DNA from: Allodiplogaster sudhausi
Lineage: Eukaryota; Nematoda; Chromadorea; Rhabditida; Diplogasteridae
Reading direction: 5' to 3'
NCBI GenBank assembly: GCA_945643635.1
Contig: CALZFC010000066.1
Location: forward strand, 1,195,501 to 1,259,500
Length of the DNA: 64,000 nucleotides
Below, piece by piece: positions 47,926 to 58,660 of this stretch; the stretch's first letter is position 1; every line of letters begins with the position of its first letter. Under the pieces are notes generated by a model. It was not told the origin of the DNA and did not search any database. It saw only the letters and a program-made list of their open reading frames with translations. Both the position numbers and the translations under genes were made by a program.

Positions 47926-50900
47926 ATGGGTGGGCTCGAGGTGTCGATGGCGAATCTGCAGGTTGTTTTAGCTGTCTTTCAGTAGCCAGTATTAATAAAG
48001 TTTTCTTATTAAGCTCAATGAGATTCCGTTGCCAACGCCGCCGGGAACGGCGGCAATGAAGACTGTGAACGTGGCGACGAACTGCTTGGGTGTTCGCGTC
48101 TTGCAGAACGAGCGCAAGCTCTTCCGCTATGACGTGGAGATTATGTCTCCGAGGGACGGTCGCCCAGATGTTGTCTACACGAAGAAAACTGGCAATGAGT
48201 GGGTTCCCTCCTGTTGGTTTCTGGTGTTTGGTTGAAAAATCAGTTCTGTTTCAGTTACATCGCCAAGCATCGCAAGAACAACTGCGTGCAGATCTGCCAA
48301 GCTGTCACTAAAAAGCACAACGATGTCTTCAACTCGTTGCTGTTCTACGACGCTCAGTCCATCATGTACACCACTGAGAAGCTTGTGTTGGCAAAGAAGG
48401 TTCGTTTCGAAAACTCTTGAGTACTATTCCTGTTGATTCTCTACTTACTTTGTTGAGGACAAGGACAACCGATGCTTCATGAACTTTGAAATTGATGGCA
48501 GCAAGATAAAAGTTGCCAACGTCACGAATGGCAACGGAGCAAATGGACATGGAGCACATGGACATAGAGCGAATGGACATGGAATCAATGGCCATGGAGT
48601 GAATGGCAACGGAGTGAATGGCAACGGAGTGAATAGCAACGGAGTGAATGGCAACGGAGTGCACGTGAATGGTGCTGGCGGATTTGGCGGAGTTGGCGGA
48701 GCAGGCGGTGGTATCAACGAGGCTGTTGTTGTTGGCTCGCTCGAAAAAGTAGGAACCATTTTCTTCATCGTCAAGGAGGTCACCGAGAATTTCGAGGTGA
48801 GTCATTTGTGGGTACTATAAGCAGAAGGCTTTGTTTTACGTTTAAGTAAATGATCTACTGCATGAAACAAATGTTGGCAGGTCGAGTTGGGTGACTGCCG
48901 CCTGGTAGACGGTGGACGCGATCGGTCCGCTTTGCAGTACATCGACATTGTCACCTCCTGCCAGGCCATCTTCGACTAGTCAGTTTTTGTCATGAACCAG
49001 TCATCACTGAGCTGCGCCAGTCAATGACCATGAAACTTGTTTAGCAAACATTTCGTCGTCTTCGACAATGGGAAGATCTTCCCAATTGAACAGCTGAAGC
49101 ACTTCGGAGAGCAGGAGTGTCCGAAACTCGGAGGCGGCAAGCGTCTCTACCTGGGAGCAACGAAGGCAGTCAGGCTGGTGGAGGGGCCGAGGGGACGCGG
49201 CCACTCATCCGCTGCCCTCTTTCTCGACTGTTAGCATTCACTCGCTAATCCTGTCATTTCTTCTGGTCGATGTCTATTTGCAGCGCTGAAGTGCGCCTTC
49301 CACGAATCAGGTGGAACACTCCTCGAAAAGCTGGCGTCCATCTTCAACTGCGTGTGAGTTGGCAATGAGAAGAAGGGGATTGGGTCTGAGCAATCCTTTG
49401 TTTTCTTAGGCCTGCGCAGATGAACGTCAGGTGGACTGAAGGTCAGCTGAATGAAGCGAAGGCCGCACTCAAAGGTCTCATGGTTGGCTGTACTTACGGA
49501 GCCCAGCGCCGCATCCAGATCGACACGATTGAGCATCCGGGACCGGATAAGGCATTCCAGTTTCACTCTTTCGCTTCCTCCCACTTTCTTGTAATTGGGC
49601 TGTGAAATAGTTCATCTTACTGCGGCATATTGATCCCTTTTTTGTAGATGAAGTTCAAAACTACCATCGAGGGCACGGAACAGGAGATGAAGGTGTTCGA
49701 CTACTACCAGAAGAAATATGGTGTCACCATTCAGTATGTTCCGGTTCATTCCATAAGTATTGATTTAGCTGAGTCCACCGATGTTTTAAGGTACCCAGAG
49801 CTTCCCTTCATCGGTTCTCGCGAGAAGGGAAAAATGAACTTGTACCCGATTGAGCTGCTCGTAGTCCTTCCTAATCAACGCGTGACTATCCCCCAGCAGA
49901 CCTCTGAACAGAGCAAGATCACGACCAAGGTGCTTGCTTTTGATTGTTGGTTTGGATTTGAGTGCATTGTTAATCAGGAATGCGCTGTTCTGCCCAGCCG
50001 CCGCATCGATGCAATCAAGAAGCAGACTGAACTGCTTGGATTCGGCCAGAACCAGAATGAGTACCTCAAGAAGTCCGGCTTCGAGGTCGTCGGAGCCAAG
50101 CCTCTGCAGGTAGGTGCCATGAGCTGAGAGAGAAGAGACCGCGAGTCTTGCAGATGACTGCTCGCCTTCTCAACACCCCCCTCATCAAGTACGGGGGGGC
50201 CATGCGTCCTGCCAAGCCCACAACTGACCAGCCGACCTGGAAGACGCCCGGCCCGGCAGTCTACATGCGCCCCGTCAAGTGTGCCATGTGGGCCCTCTAC
50301 GCTATTCCTGGCGGGAAGGGCGACACGATCTCGAAGCCAGAGGCGATGTCAGTGCAAGGAGGCAACTTCGATGGCTCATGCATTCTCTTTCAGTGAATTT
50401 GCCAAGAGATTCATCCAGGACGCCAGAAAGAGAGGAATGGAATTCAGTGAGCCGGCAGATTGTCAGGTGAATGTCTCGGCTTCCTGCTTCCGTATCTTGA
50501 ACGGGAACATTGAAGGTTATACCTTCTGACAATCTCGAGAAGCGGATTCCTTCGATAATGCAAGACGCTGCCTCGCACAACTGCAAGTTCGTCGTGTTCA
50601 TCGTCGGAGAGACTCACAAGACTCACGGTTTGTACTCCTGAGGGAGACTAAGCCATCGGCTGGAATTGCAGACATGATCAAGTACCAAGAGAAGATCACT
50701 GGAGTCGTGACCCAAGTCGTCAAGGTCAGGACGGCCACCAGCGTCGTTCGCCAGGTATCTTTTGTATTTCTTGCTGCGTCTCCATCTTCTCTTTTTAGAA
50801 CAAGTTTGTCACGATGGAGAATATCATCCACAAGACGAATCTCAAGCTCGGTGGAAACAACTTCACCCTTGATCTCACGGACATGTGCGGGTGCGGGCTT

Positions 50901-52095
50901 TTCAACAGTCGTTATTTGAGCATAGCGTGGATGATTGTGGTTTGAGCAAGTTCAACATGTTCCGTCCGGGTCGGATGATCATGGGCGTGGGCCTCGTGAA
51001 CGCCCCGCCGGGCAGCGACAGGGAGACCACTCCCGCCGTCATCGGGGTCCGTTCTCACTTCTACTAGAGAATCTCTTGAATCTTTTCTTTGCAGTATTCC
51101 ATGAACCGATTCGATCGCCCGACCGAGTTCGTGGGAGACTTTCTTCTGCAGGACTCTCGCGCTGACCAGGTCGACAGTGCATGCTCGTTATTCGCCCCTC
51201 TATCAATGGCTTTTTCAGATGGTCAAGTTCATGCCGATGATTGTGCAGCGCGCAATCATGCATTTCCGTGGAGGATCGTTGGGCGGAGATATGGCGGAAA
51301 TGAGGAAGCAGACGGAGCAGCGCATGAAGTTCTCGCCGCCCAAGGAGATCGTTATCATTCGCAGTGGCATCTCCGAGGGCAACTACCCTCTGGTACAACT
51401 GGTGCAGTGCTGCTCTGTCCACTCTTGTCTGCTTACTAGATCCGCAACGAAGTGGCGCTGATTCGATCGGCCATCGCTGGACTGGGAGCAGAGAAGGCCG
51501 AGATCACGTACATCACTGTGCACAAGGAACACAACACGCGCATCTTCAACGCCGAGGTATAATTAGAGTTGGAATTCCTGATTTGAAGCCGTTGAAGTTT
51601 GCGTTAGCTCTGTTTTCTTGGTTTCTTTTTAGATCCCTGTCAACGAAAGGGCACCGAAGCAGAACATCGGCGCGGGAACAGTGGTCGACACCCACATCAC
51701 CAGCCCGCGATATAAGGAGTTCTTCTTGAACTCACACATTACCCTAATGGTTAGCCCTCCTCTTCTCTCCTCTCTTCTCTCTCTCTCTCTGCCTCTAGGG
51801 TACTGCTCGCACTCCTCGTTATACGATCCTGGTGGACAACGCGGAACTGTCGATGGATGAGCTGCAGGCTCTCTGCTACTCCCTCTGCTATGACTACCAG
51901 ATCGTGAACTCGCCCGTCTCCGTCCCTGCTCCTCTCTACATCGCCAACATGTACGCCAAGAGGGGCGCCGCCATCTACAAGGAGTACACCCTCAACCCCC
52001 ACACTCCTCCCAACGTCCCGATGGACATCGACTCTCTGAACCAGAAGCTGCCGTTCTTCAACAACATCCTCTGCGGCATGCGCACCAACGCCTAA
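47926..52095 (+). CDS. WAGO-like Argonaute lacking slicer residues
   Basis: Small-RNA-guided Argonaute. Twenty-one exons from 47926-47961 to 51799-52095 chain in phase to 1007 residues. N-terminal part: LPTPPGTAAMKTVNVATNCL. PAZ (about 355-490): YPELPFIGSREKGKMNLYPI and ELLVVLPNQR. MID (about 490-690) and PIWI follow (FNMFRPGRMIMGVGLVNAPP, PKEIVIIRSGISEGNYPL, GTARTPRYTILVDNAELSMD, and SVPAPLYIANMYAKRG). The catalytic positions are changed: the DVTH aspartate is Ser (residue 750, GYSMNRF), the RDG aspartate is Ser (822, RSG), and the AHL histidine is Asn (959, IANM). This fits the nematode secondary-siRNA (WAGO) class, which does not cut targets. A Gly/Asn/His-rich insert lies at about residues 146-200. 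Acceptors at 48457 and 50946 are GAG; those at 48013 and 50515 are AAG. An upstream exon beyond 47926 is possible. Confidence 0.93.
48524..48711 (+). repeat. Coding minisatellite: Asn-Gly/His-Gly repeat in the Argonaute
   Basis: A 15-bp unit (aatggcaacggagtg and variants with catggagc or atcggac changes) is repeated about ten times in frame inside exon 4, encoding NGNGVNGNGV and NGHGANGHG-type runs, then a Gly-rich end. It lies between the N domain and the linker and is expected to be a flexible loop. Confidence 0.9.
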
Positions 52096-53157
52096 GCTGC
52101 TGTCTAACTTATTTTTTTTTCTTGTCAACTTTGCTAATGTATTCTTGTTCTGAAGAATTCCTAACTTAGGTTGTTTTGCTGTGAAGTTCCCACGTGTTTT
52201 TTTTTCTTAACGTGTTTTGTTGTGAAGTTTCAAATGTTTTCAATGTTTTGTTGAAAAGTTACTGTAAGTAAACTTGTGAAGTTACGAGGCGCGCTGAGAT
52301 TTTACCTTTACCAAGCAATTGGATGATCTATATAAGTGTATCCGGCACTCGATATTTCAGGTGAACTGAGCTTTCCCGTTTCTTTCATTTCATAGTTTCT
52401 TTCGTTTGTGATCTTTTTCGTTTATCAATTTAGTATGACTTTCTCGTTTTGTAAACTTCCAGTGGCTGCGGGCAACAAATTCGAGACAGGAGAAGGGTGA
52501 GAGAGAGAGAGAGAGGGACTGAGAACGGGTGAGGGACCGAGGAGAAGCAAGCGGATACGATGAGAGAACTTGACAAGAGAGTGGATGCGAAATAGACGCT
52601 TCCCACATTGTAATCTCATACACCTCAGAATCTTCTCCCCACCTATTACAATATCTGTCATTCCTTCCCATTCTTCTATATTCTTTTATGCAATTTCTTA
52701 TTTCCCCAATCTCACCTCCCTCTTATTTCGAATGCCGTAATGAAGCAGAGAACGTATTTAAGCACAACTAACAGAGCAATTTCGCCTGCATGCAGACTAT
52801 TTTCTAAAAGTGTGCTGTATAGATTTTCAAAATCGATTATGGCCAAGTTGCAGATACCCATCGCTTAAACAATAATCAGGAAAATGATATATTGTTGGAA
52901 CACAAATATCAATTTTCAACAACAATTATTCGGGTGGAATAAAGTTACATGTATGCAGCAAGAACAACAGTTTACACGAAATTCTTCGAGGCGATTCAAT
53001 GTCAAAAAAGGCTTGAACGAAGCAAACTGCAAATAATCGAGAGGGAAGAGTAAGAGACAACACGGCAGTAAGACGTCTTTCAGCTCTGTTTATACGAACG
53101 ACAGAGAGTTCTGCGTTCTTCATACTTCCTTGCAACGTATTTGGCCATTTATAATTG
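52096..53157. other. Argonaute 3'UTR and spacer
   Basis: The first 200 bases hold three imperfect copies of ttttgttgtgaagttt, separated by T-rich sequence (about 52173-52287), in the probable 3'UTR. A short purine run lies at 52495-52530. The rest is AT-rich without an exon. Confidence 0.6.
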
Positions 53158-53693
53158 GTTCCATTAAAGGAGCATGAAACCCATTCTTTTTTTCACTTAA
53201 GCTATTACACTAGTCAGTCTATGCCCTTCATGCGAACACTTCTGCAAAGTAAAAGGATTCAGAAGTACAGCATTCGCGAGAAATTTACATATAATGCCTG
53301 CATCAGGGAACTTTTTGGTGCTGTACGGTACATTTCTGTTCTTTGTATGTTAAGCAGAAATTTTACTCCAGGATATTCACCACCGGCCTGTACGCGGGAA
53401 AATATTTTTTTACATCTTTTCTTGCATTGTCGAAATAAATTAAAACAGCCATTTCCAGCCCATTTTTTCTGGTTCGTTTGTAATTCTGTGAAGATTCCCG
53501 AGGAAATATCGAAATACCGAAGAAAAAATTTCACGTTCAAAATTTTTCGAAAAGTTTTTACTAGTCCGTGGGCACTGTTTTTCAGTACAAATGATATAAT
53601 AAAAGCGGAGTGAATTACAGTATCTCCGCAGTTTATTGCAGGGTTTTCCGCGTAGGAGTTTTGGGTGTTCATGCTCCTTTAAATTGGATCCAT
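53158..53693. mobile_element. MITE-like 0.53-kb element with short inverted repeats
   Basis: The left end ggttccattaaaggagcatg plus aa is matched by the reverse complement of the right end (ttcatgctcctttaaattgg plus atcc), with one or two indels; the match continues into accca on both sides. The interior is AT-rich, unlike the purine repeats that follow. A 152-codon open frame on the plus strand (53155-53613) spans most of it but resembles no known transposase, and the opposite strand is also open, so it is probably chance. Confidence 0.6.
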
Positions 53694-53902
53694 AAAGGTA
53701 ATTAACAGTATTATGTTGCACTGTGACGATTTTTTTTGTTCTGAAGGTTGGGTATTTATATTTACAAAACACTTGTGTTTGTTGTAGAAATAATGAAGTG
53801 AGTAATATGTAGGTGTTGGCTCCACTCCGAGGCAGTTGCATACTTCTTTACATTCCATAGACCTCTCCATTGGGTATGGCTGTGCAAAGAAGTACGGAAC
53901 TG

Positions 53903-54180
53903 TAATGGAGATGGAGAGGGTTTGGAGCTGGTGAGAAAGAGGAGAGAGTAGAGATCGAGAGAGAGGGAGAGGGTTTGGGGCAGGTGAGAAAGAGGGAGAG
54001 ATTGGAGATCGGAAGAGAGGGAGAGGGTTTAGGGGCAGGTGAGAAAGAGGGAGAGAGTAGAGATCGAGAGAGAGGGAGAGGGTTTGGGGGCAGGTGAGAA
54101 AGAGGAAGAGAGTAGAGATCGAGAGAGAGGGAGAGGGTTTGGGGGCAGGTGAGAAAGAGGGAGAGAGTAGAGATCGAGAG
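53903..54180. repeat. 55-bp purine minisatellite, about five copies
   Basis: The unit contains ggagagggtttgggggcagg followed by tgagaaagagggagagagta and gagatcgagagaga. Five tandem copies differ by a few bases and by the length of the G run. Confidence 0.92.
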
Positions 54181-54572
54181 ACTGTCAGAGAGTCAAGTGG
54201 AAGAAAGAAAAAGTCAAAGGGCACCACAGACTTCCTGGTAGATGTTGAGAAGGGTAAAACAATAAAGCTACAAAACTATTAACTTTTCACAGCGTTATAA
54301 AATGGTGTTGTTTAGGTAAAGACAAAAATAGAAGATACAGATGGAATAAAGAGAACTGGAGGAGAGACACATCAACAATAGCGAAAAAGAGCAAAAATAG
54401 ATTTAAAAAGGCAAGCTGAAATTATAGTGTCACTCCCTCAGTCTTAACAGTTTAAAGCTTAGGGCTGGAAGAGAAAGTCATTGACAAAGATGAAAGGAAT
54501 AGATGGATAGGGGTGAGTGAGGGGTAGTACAGAGAGGGAATTGAGAGAGACGATAGAGAGCGAAGATAGGGA

Positions 54573-54609
<37 letters not shown>

Positions 54610-54975
54610 TTGGGCCGAATATAAAAAGGGCAGCTTCTAGAGCCAGTGATGACGCACTGAAGGGCAGCAGATGCCCCGCCCACCCCGGCTCAGCCACCCC
54701 TCCCCTGCACGTCTTCTGATCAATCAATATCCCCGTTGGGCTTCCGCTATCTCTCATTTAGTTCTGTCCATTTCTTATCCTGTTTCTCTCGTTCTCTCCC
54801 CCACTCTCTCCCACTCTCTCTTCTCTCCCTCTCTCTCTCTCAAGCAGCTTCATTCCTTGTGTTACTGAAATAGCACCATTGAATACTTGGCGTCAACTAA
54901 TTGTAAGAACGAAGTGAAAGTAACAAAGGCCCCTTCCAGAATTCACCCCATTCCCCCATTCACCGACTGATTTGT

Positions 54976-55007
<32 letters not shown>

Positions 55008-55992
55008 TCTCTCTCATGCTCTCTGTCGCTCTTCCGCACTCTCTTTCTTTATTTATTTCTCTCTCTCTTGCTCTCTCTCTCTCATTCCCTCCCTTCCTAC
55101 TGCGCATACCGTCTCGCCATGGCAGGTTCTGAGGAAAGAAGCTGCGCAAACAATTGTTTGCACTGGCTGAGAGAAAGGTTGGGGAATCGAGAGGGCGATG
55201 CTTGGAAAGTGAGAGAGAGAAAGAAAGACAGAAAGAGAGAGAGAGAGAGTTGGTTGGAAGAAGAGGGGAGAACGCAGGATTGGAAACAGTGTCAGGATTG
55301 AACAAAGTGAAGCTAGGCATAGCTCTATTTGTAAGCATTTTAAACAATAGTTGAACTGATGAATGGGAGAGCGGCCTTGCCGATGGACAGTCCAGAAGTA
55401 CACTAAACGCGTGTGGATGGGATGAACTGACTCGATTAGAGATGAAGAAGTAGCAAATGGAAAAGACCTTCTGGAGGGAGTGGAAGAGAAGAGAAGAGAA
55501 GGGACGACCGAGTGAGTTCGTGCTCTCCACTGAGAATGGACAGCAGAGAGGAAGCCAGTGGCTGAGACTCCTCCCGCTTCTCCCCTCTCTGCCCCTCTAT
55601 ATCTCTCTCGAAGCAGAAGCAGCACCGCCCACGAGAGAGCATGGCGATCAGAGAGTATGCAGAGAGGGCAGAGTATTCGACGAGAGTGCACGCGATGGCG
55701 AGAGAGGCATTGCAGTAAGGACAAGAGGACAAGATGGAGGAGGCAGGCGACGCCCACCACACTCTGGACGATGTACGGCGAGTTTACACCTTGCAAGAAG
55801 AGTGAAGAGAGAGGGAGAGAGCAGAGAAGGGAGAGAGAGAGAAAGCAGAGAATCAGAGAGAAGGGGAGAGAGGGAGAGAAAGCAGAGAATCAGAGAGAAG
55901 GGGAGAGAGGGAGAGAGAGCAGAGAAGCAAAGAGAAGGGGAGAGAGATGTAGTGAATATGAGAGAGATAATAGGGAGACTGAGAGGGAAGTA

Positions 55993-56036
<44 letters not shown>

Positions 56037-56296
56037 CCGTGCAGATAACAAGAATGCAATCAGCCAGGAGAACAGAAGCTCTTCATCGAGGATCCCCGAA
56101 TATTCGACAGACGACGAGAGGAAGGCAAAACAGCCGAGTGGAGGGGGGGGGGGAGGATGGAGGGAGAGGGGGCAGCAGAGAGAGGCAGAGAAAGAGAGGG
56201 ATTAGAGGGAGAAAGGCACTGAGATTGGAAGAGATTCTGGACAGCCTTTGCCTGCTCCATTTACTCATTTGTCTAGTTGTTACTCTCTTTGCTTAG

Positions 56297-56353
<57 letters not shown>

Positions 56354-56797
56354 TACACACTCTTTCTTTCTCCTCTCTTCTCCTCTAACACTCTTCACCT
56401 CCTTTATTCCGTTCTCTTCTGTGCCCATACATATGTTTGTCTGCTAGTTCCGAGTCATTCCCGGTCAGTGAATGCACATTAATTGCTAAAAGTATTTCTT
56501 GCTATATTTTACGGGGTTCCAAAAGGGAATAACCGGCTAAAACATAAATCACTATTCTTATCGATTACTGCATTCATTACACTCTTCTCAGGATGATCAT
56601 TTTGTGCTTCTTTTTAAGAAAAGATTCTCTCGCCTCTTTTAATGTCTACGCCACTCCCTCTTGTTCGGTAACCGTCCCCCTTTTTTCTTTGGGACCTGCG
56701 TCTTATTCCAATAATCAACAGAAGGCAGATAATTTATATTTTGAAAGATCTATTGGAAGCTCTGTACATATATATGTAGATATGTACATACTACATA
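54181..56797. repeat. Intergenic purine and pyrimidine tracts
   Basis: (GA)n at 54575-54609 and 55998-56035; CT tract 54975-55090; purine tracts 55200-55255 and 55800-56035, the latter built of agagaagggagagagagaga-type units; nearly pure (TC)n 56300-56351. No exon is supported. Confidence 0.85.
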
Positions 56798-57209
56798 ATA
56801 CAGTACCATCCAACATTGTTGGGTCCGAAATTAATCCGATTAATTAAATTAATTTAAATAATTCAAACTGGAATTGCGAAGTGCTGAGGACGTGCCATGC
56901 GATTTCCTCCGAGGGTTTTATGTCTTTTTTCATTGCGCGTCACCCTAGAAAAACCGTTTTCCAAAATATGCCGTAATGACAAAGTTCTGTCAATTTGACA
57001 AAGCTACGTTGTTTAGCGGAATTTTTTGCTAGGTGTTTGGCTGAGAAACGAGCTGGCTGAATCCAGCAGTCAAACTACAAACAACAAATTAGAGTGAAAT
57101 TTTCTAAGCACTTCTTATTTTGTTTGAGTTTCTTCCTTTGTTTTGCTTGAGTTTCTTATCATATTTGGGTATAAATGATAAAAAAAGGAAAATAAGATTT
57201 TCTGTTGCG

Positions 57210-57296
57210 AGCAAAGAAGTCGCTCTTGCAAAGCATCGAACCACGGACCTTGGGACTCCCAATCAAACGCTGTCGCAATACACCACACGTAGCTCG
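57210..57296 (-). pseudogene. tRNA-like segment in the left foldback arm
   Basis: Mirror copy of the segment at 57808-57880. Read on the minus strand it gives tgtggtgtattgcgacagcg then tttgattgggag and gtccgtggttcgatgc. The GGTTCGATGC stretch fits an internal B box and TGGTGTATTGC a weak A box, but the stems do not pair well enough for a working tRNA. Confidence 0.5.
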
Positions 57297-57492
57297 AGGA
57301 TAATGGAACGTACCTTTCCTATCACATTGTCCGCAGCCTCACCAAAGAAGCGTGGAGGATGACGATTCAAGGGGCTTGTCTGGTTAATTTTTGTAAAGCG
57401 TAGACCGCAACACTTTTCATTGCGAAGAGTTGATAATCTCTGCGATCGACCTCTCTCTCTTCGCTGTCTCTCTCATTCTCTCTCTCTAATTC

Positions 57493-57524
<32 letters not shown>

Positions 57525-57807
57525 GTTTACAAATACTCTCTCTCTCCCTCTCTCTCTCTCAATCTCTCTCACTCTTTCAATCTATCCCCTCCTCGCTTTC
57601 TCTGTCGTTCTCTCTCTCTCTCACACACACTCTCTCTCTCTCTCTCTGTTCACTATATCTCTCTCAGTCTCGTTTTATCTCTCTCCTTCTCCCCCTCTAT
57701 CTCTCCCTCTTATTTCGATCTCTTTTTACTCTAGGCGATAACTGCATTTCTGGTTGATTTTTGGTCGGGTCCGGTCAGGATAGAAAAGGTACATTCCCCC
57801 GTTCCCA

Positions 57808-57881
57808 AGCTACGTGTGGTGTATTGCGACAGCGTTTGATTGGGAGTCCCGAGGTCCGTGGTTCGATGCTTTGCAAGAGCG
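57808..57881 (+). pseudogene. tRNA-like segment in the right foldback arm
   Basis: Order and spacing resemble a tRNA: a D-arm-like tgtggtgtattgcgacagcg, a central tttgattgggagtc in the anticodon-loop position, then gaggtccgtggttcgatgct with a T-loop-like GGTTCGATGC. The T and acceptor stems are not complementary, so this is a tRNA-derived relic or polymerase III promoter rather than a functional tRNA. Confidence 0.5.
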
Positions 57882-58303
57882 ACTTTTTTGCTCGCAACAG
57901 AAAATCTTATTTTCCATTTTTCTTATCATTTATACCCAAATATGATAAGAAACTCAAGCAAAACAAAGGAAGAAACTCAAACAAAATAAGAAGTGCTTAG
58001 AAAATTTCACTCTAATTTGTTGTTTGTAGTTTGGCTGCTGGATTCAGCCAGCTCGTTTCTCAGCCAAACACCTAGCAAAAAATTCCGCTAAACAGCGTAG
58101 CTTTGTCAAATTGACAGAACTTTGTCATTACGGCATATTTTGGAAAACGGTTTTTCTAGGGTGACGCGCAATGAAAAAAGACATAAAACCCTCGGAGGAA
58201 ATCGCATGGCATGTCCTCAGCACTTCGCAATTCCAGTTTGAATTATTTAAATTAATTTAATTAATCGGATTAATTTCGGACCCAACAATGTTGGACGGTA
58301 CTG

Positions 58304-58587
58304 TATATATTTTATATGGGAAGGAAAGAAAGATATTGGGGACCAGAGCAAGAGAGGGAACGATTGACGAAGAGAGGAACGGTGAGAAGGGAAAGAGAGG
58401 CGGTCACCGACAAATTAAAGAGGTCAAGATGTGCTACTGACCCCGTGCACGAAAGGTAAATATCACCGAAGCTCATTCATATCTTCTGATCGCCATTCCT
58501 GGCCGCACTTTCCCTCTCCACTCTTCTTTTCTTACAATCATTCTCTCTCTCTCTTTCAATCACACCCTCTTTCACTCTCACTACATA

Positions 58588-58660
<73 letters not shown>

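Larger units (their letters stand above)
56801..58303. mobile_element. 1.5-kb foldback element with TA target site
   Basis: Two arms of about 494 bp (56801-57294 and 57808-58303) are inverted copies with very high identity. The ends read CAGTACC(A/G)TCCAACATTG and are flanked by TA on both sides, as in Tc1/mariner-type insertions. The 0.5-kb centre (57295-57807) is (TC)n-rich sequence, and its edges (gtaccttt) still match weakly. There is no transposase, so the element is non-autonomous. It could also be two elements inserted head to head, but the single TA pair favours one unit. Confidence 0.88.

Noticed and set aside
53155..53613. 152-codon frame in the small element as a transposase
   Set aside because: No catalytic or DNA-binding motif is visible, and both strands are open through the same AT-rich block.
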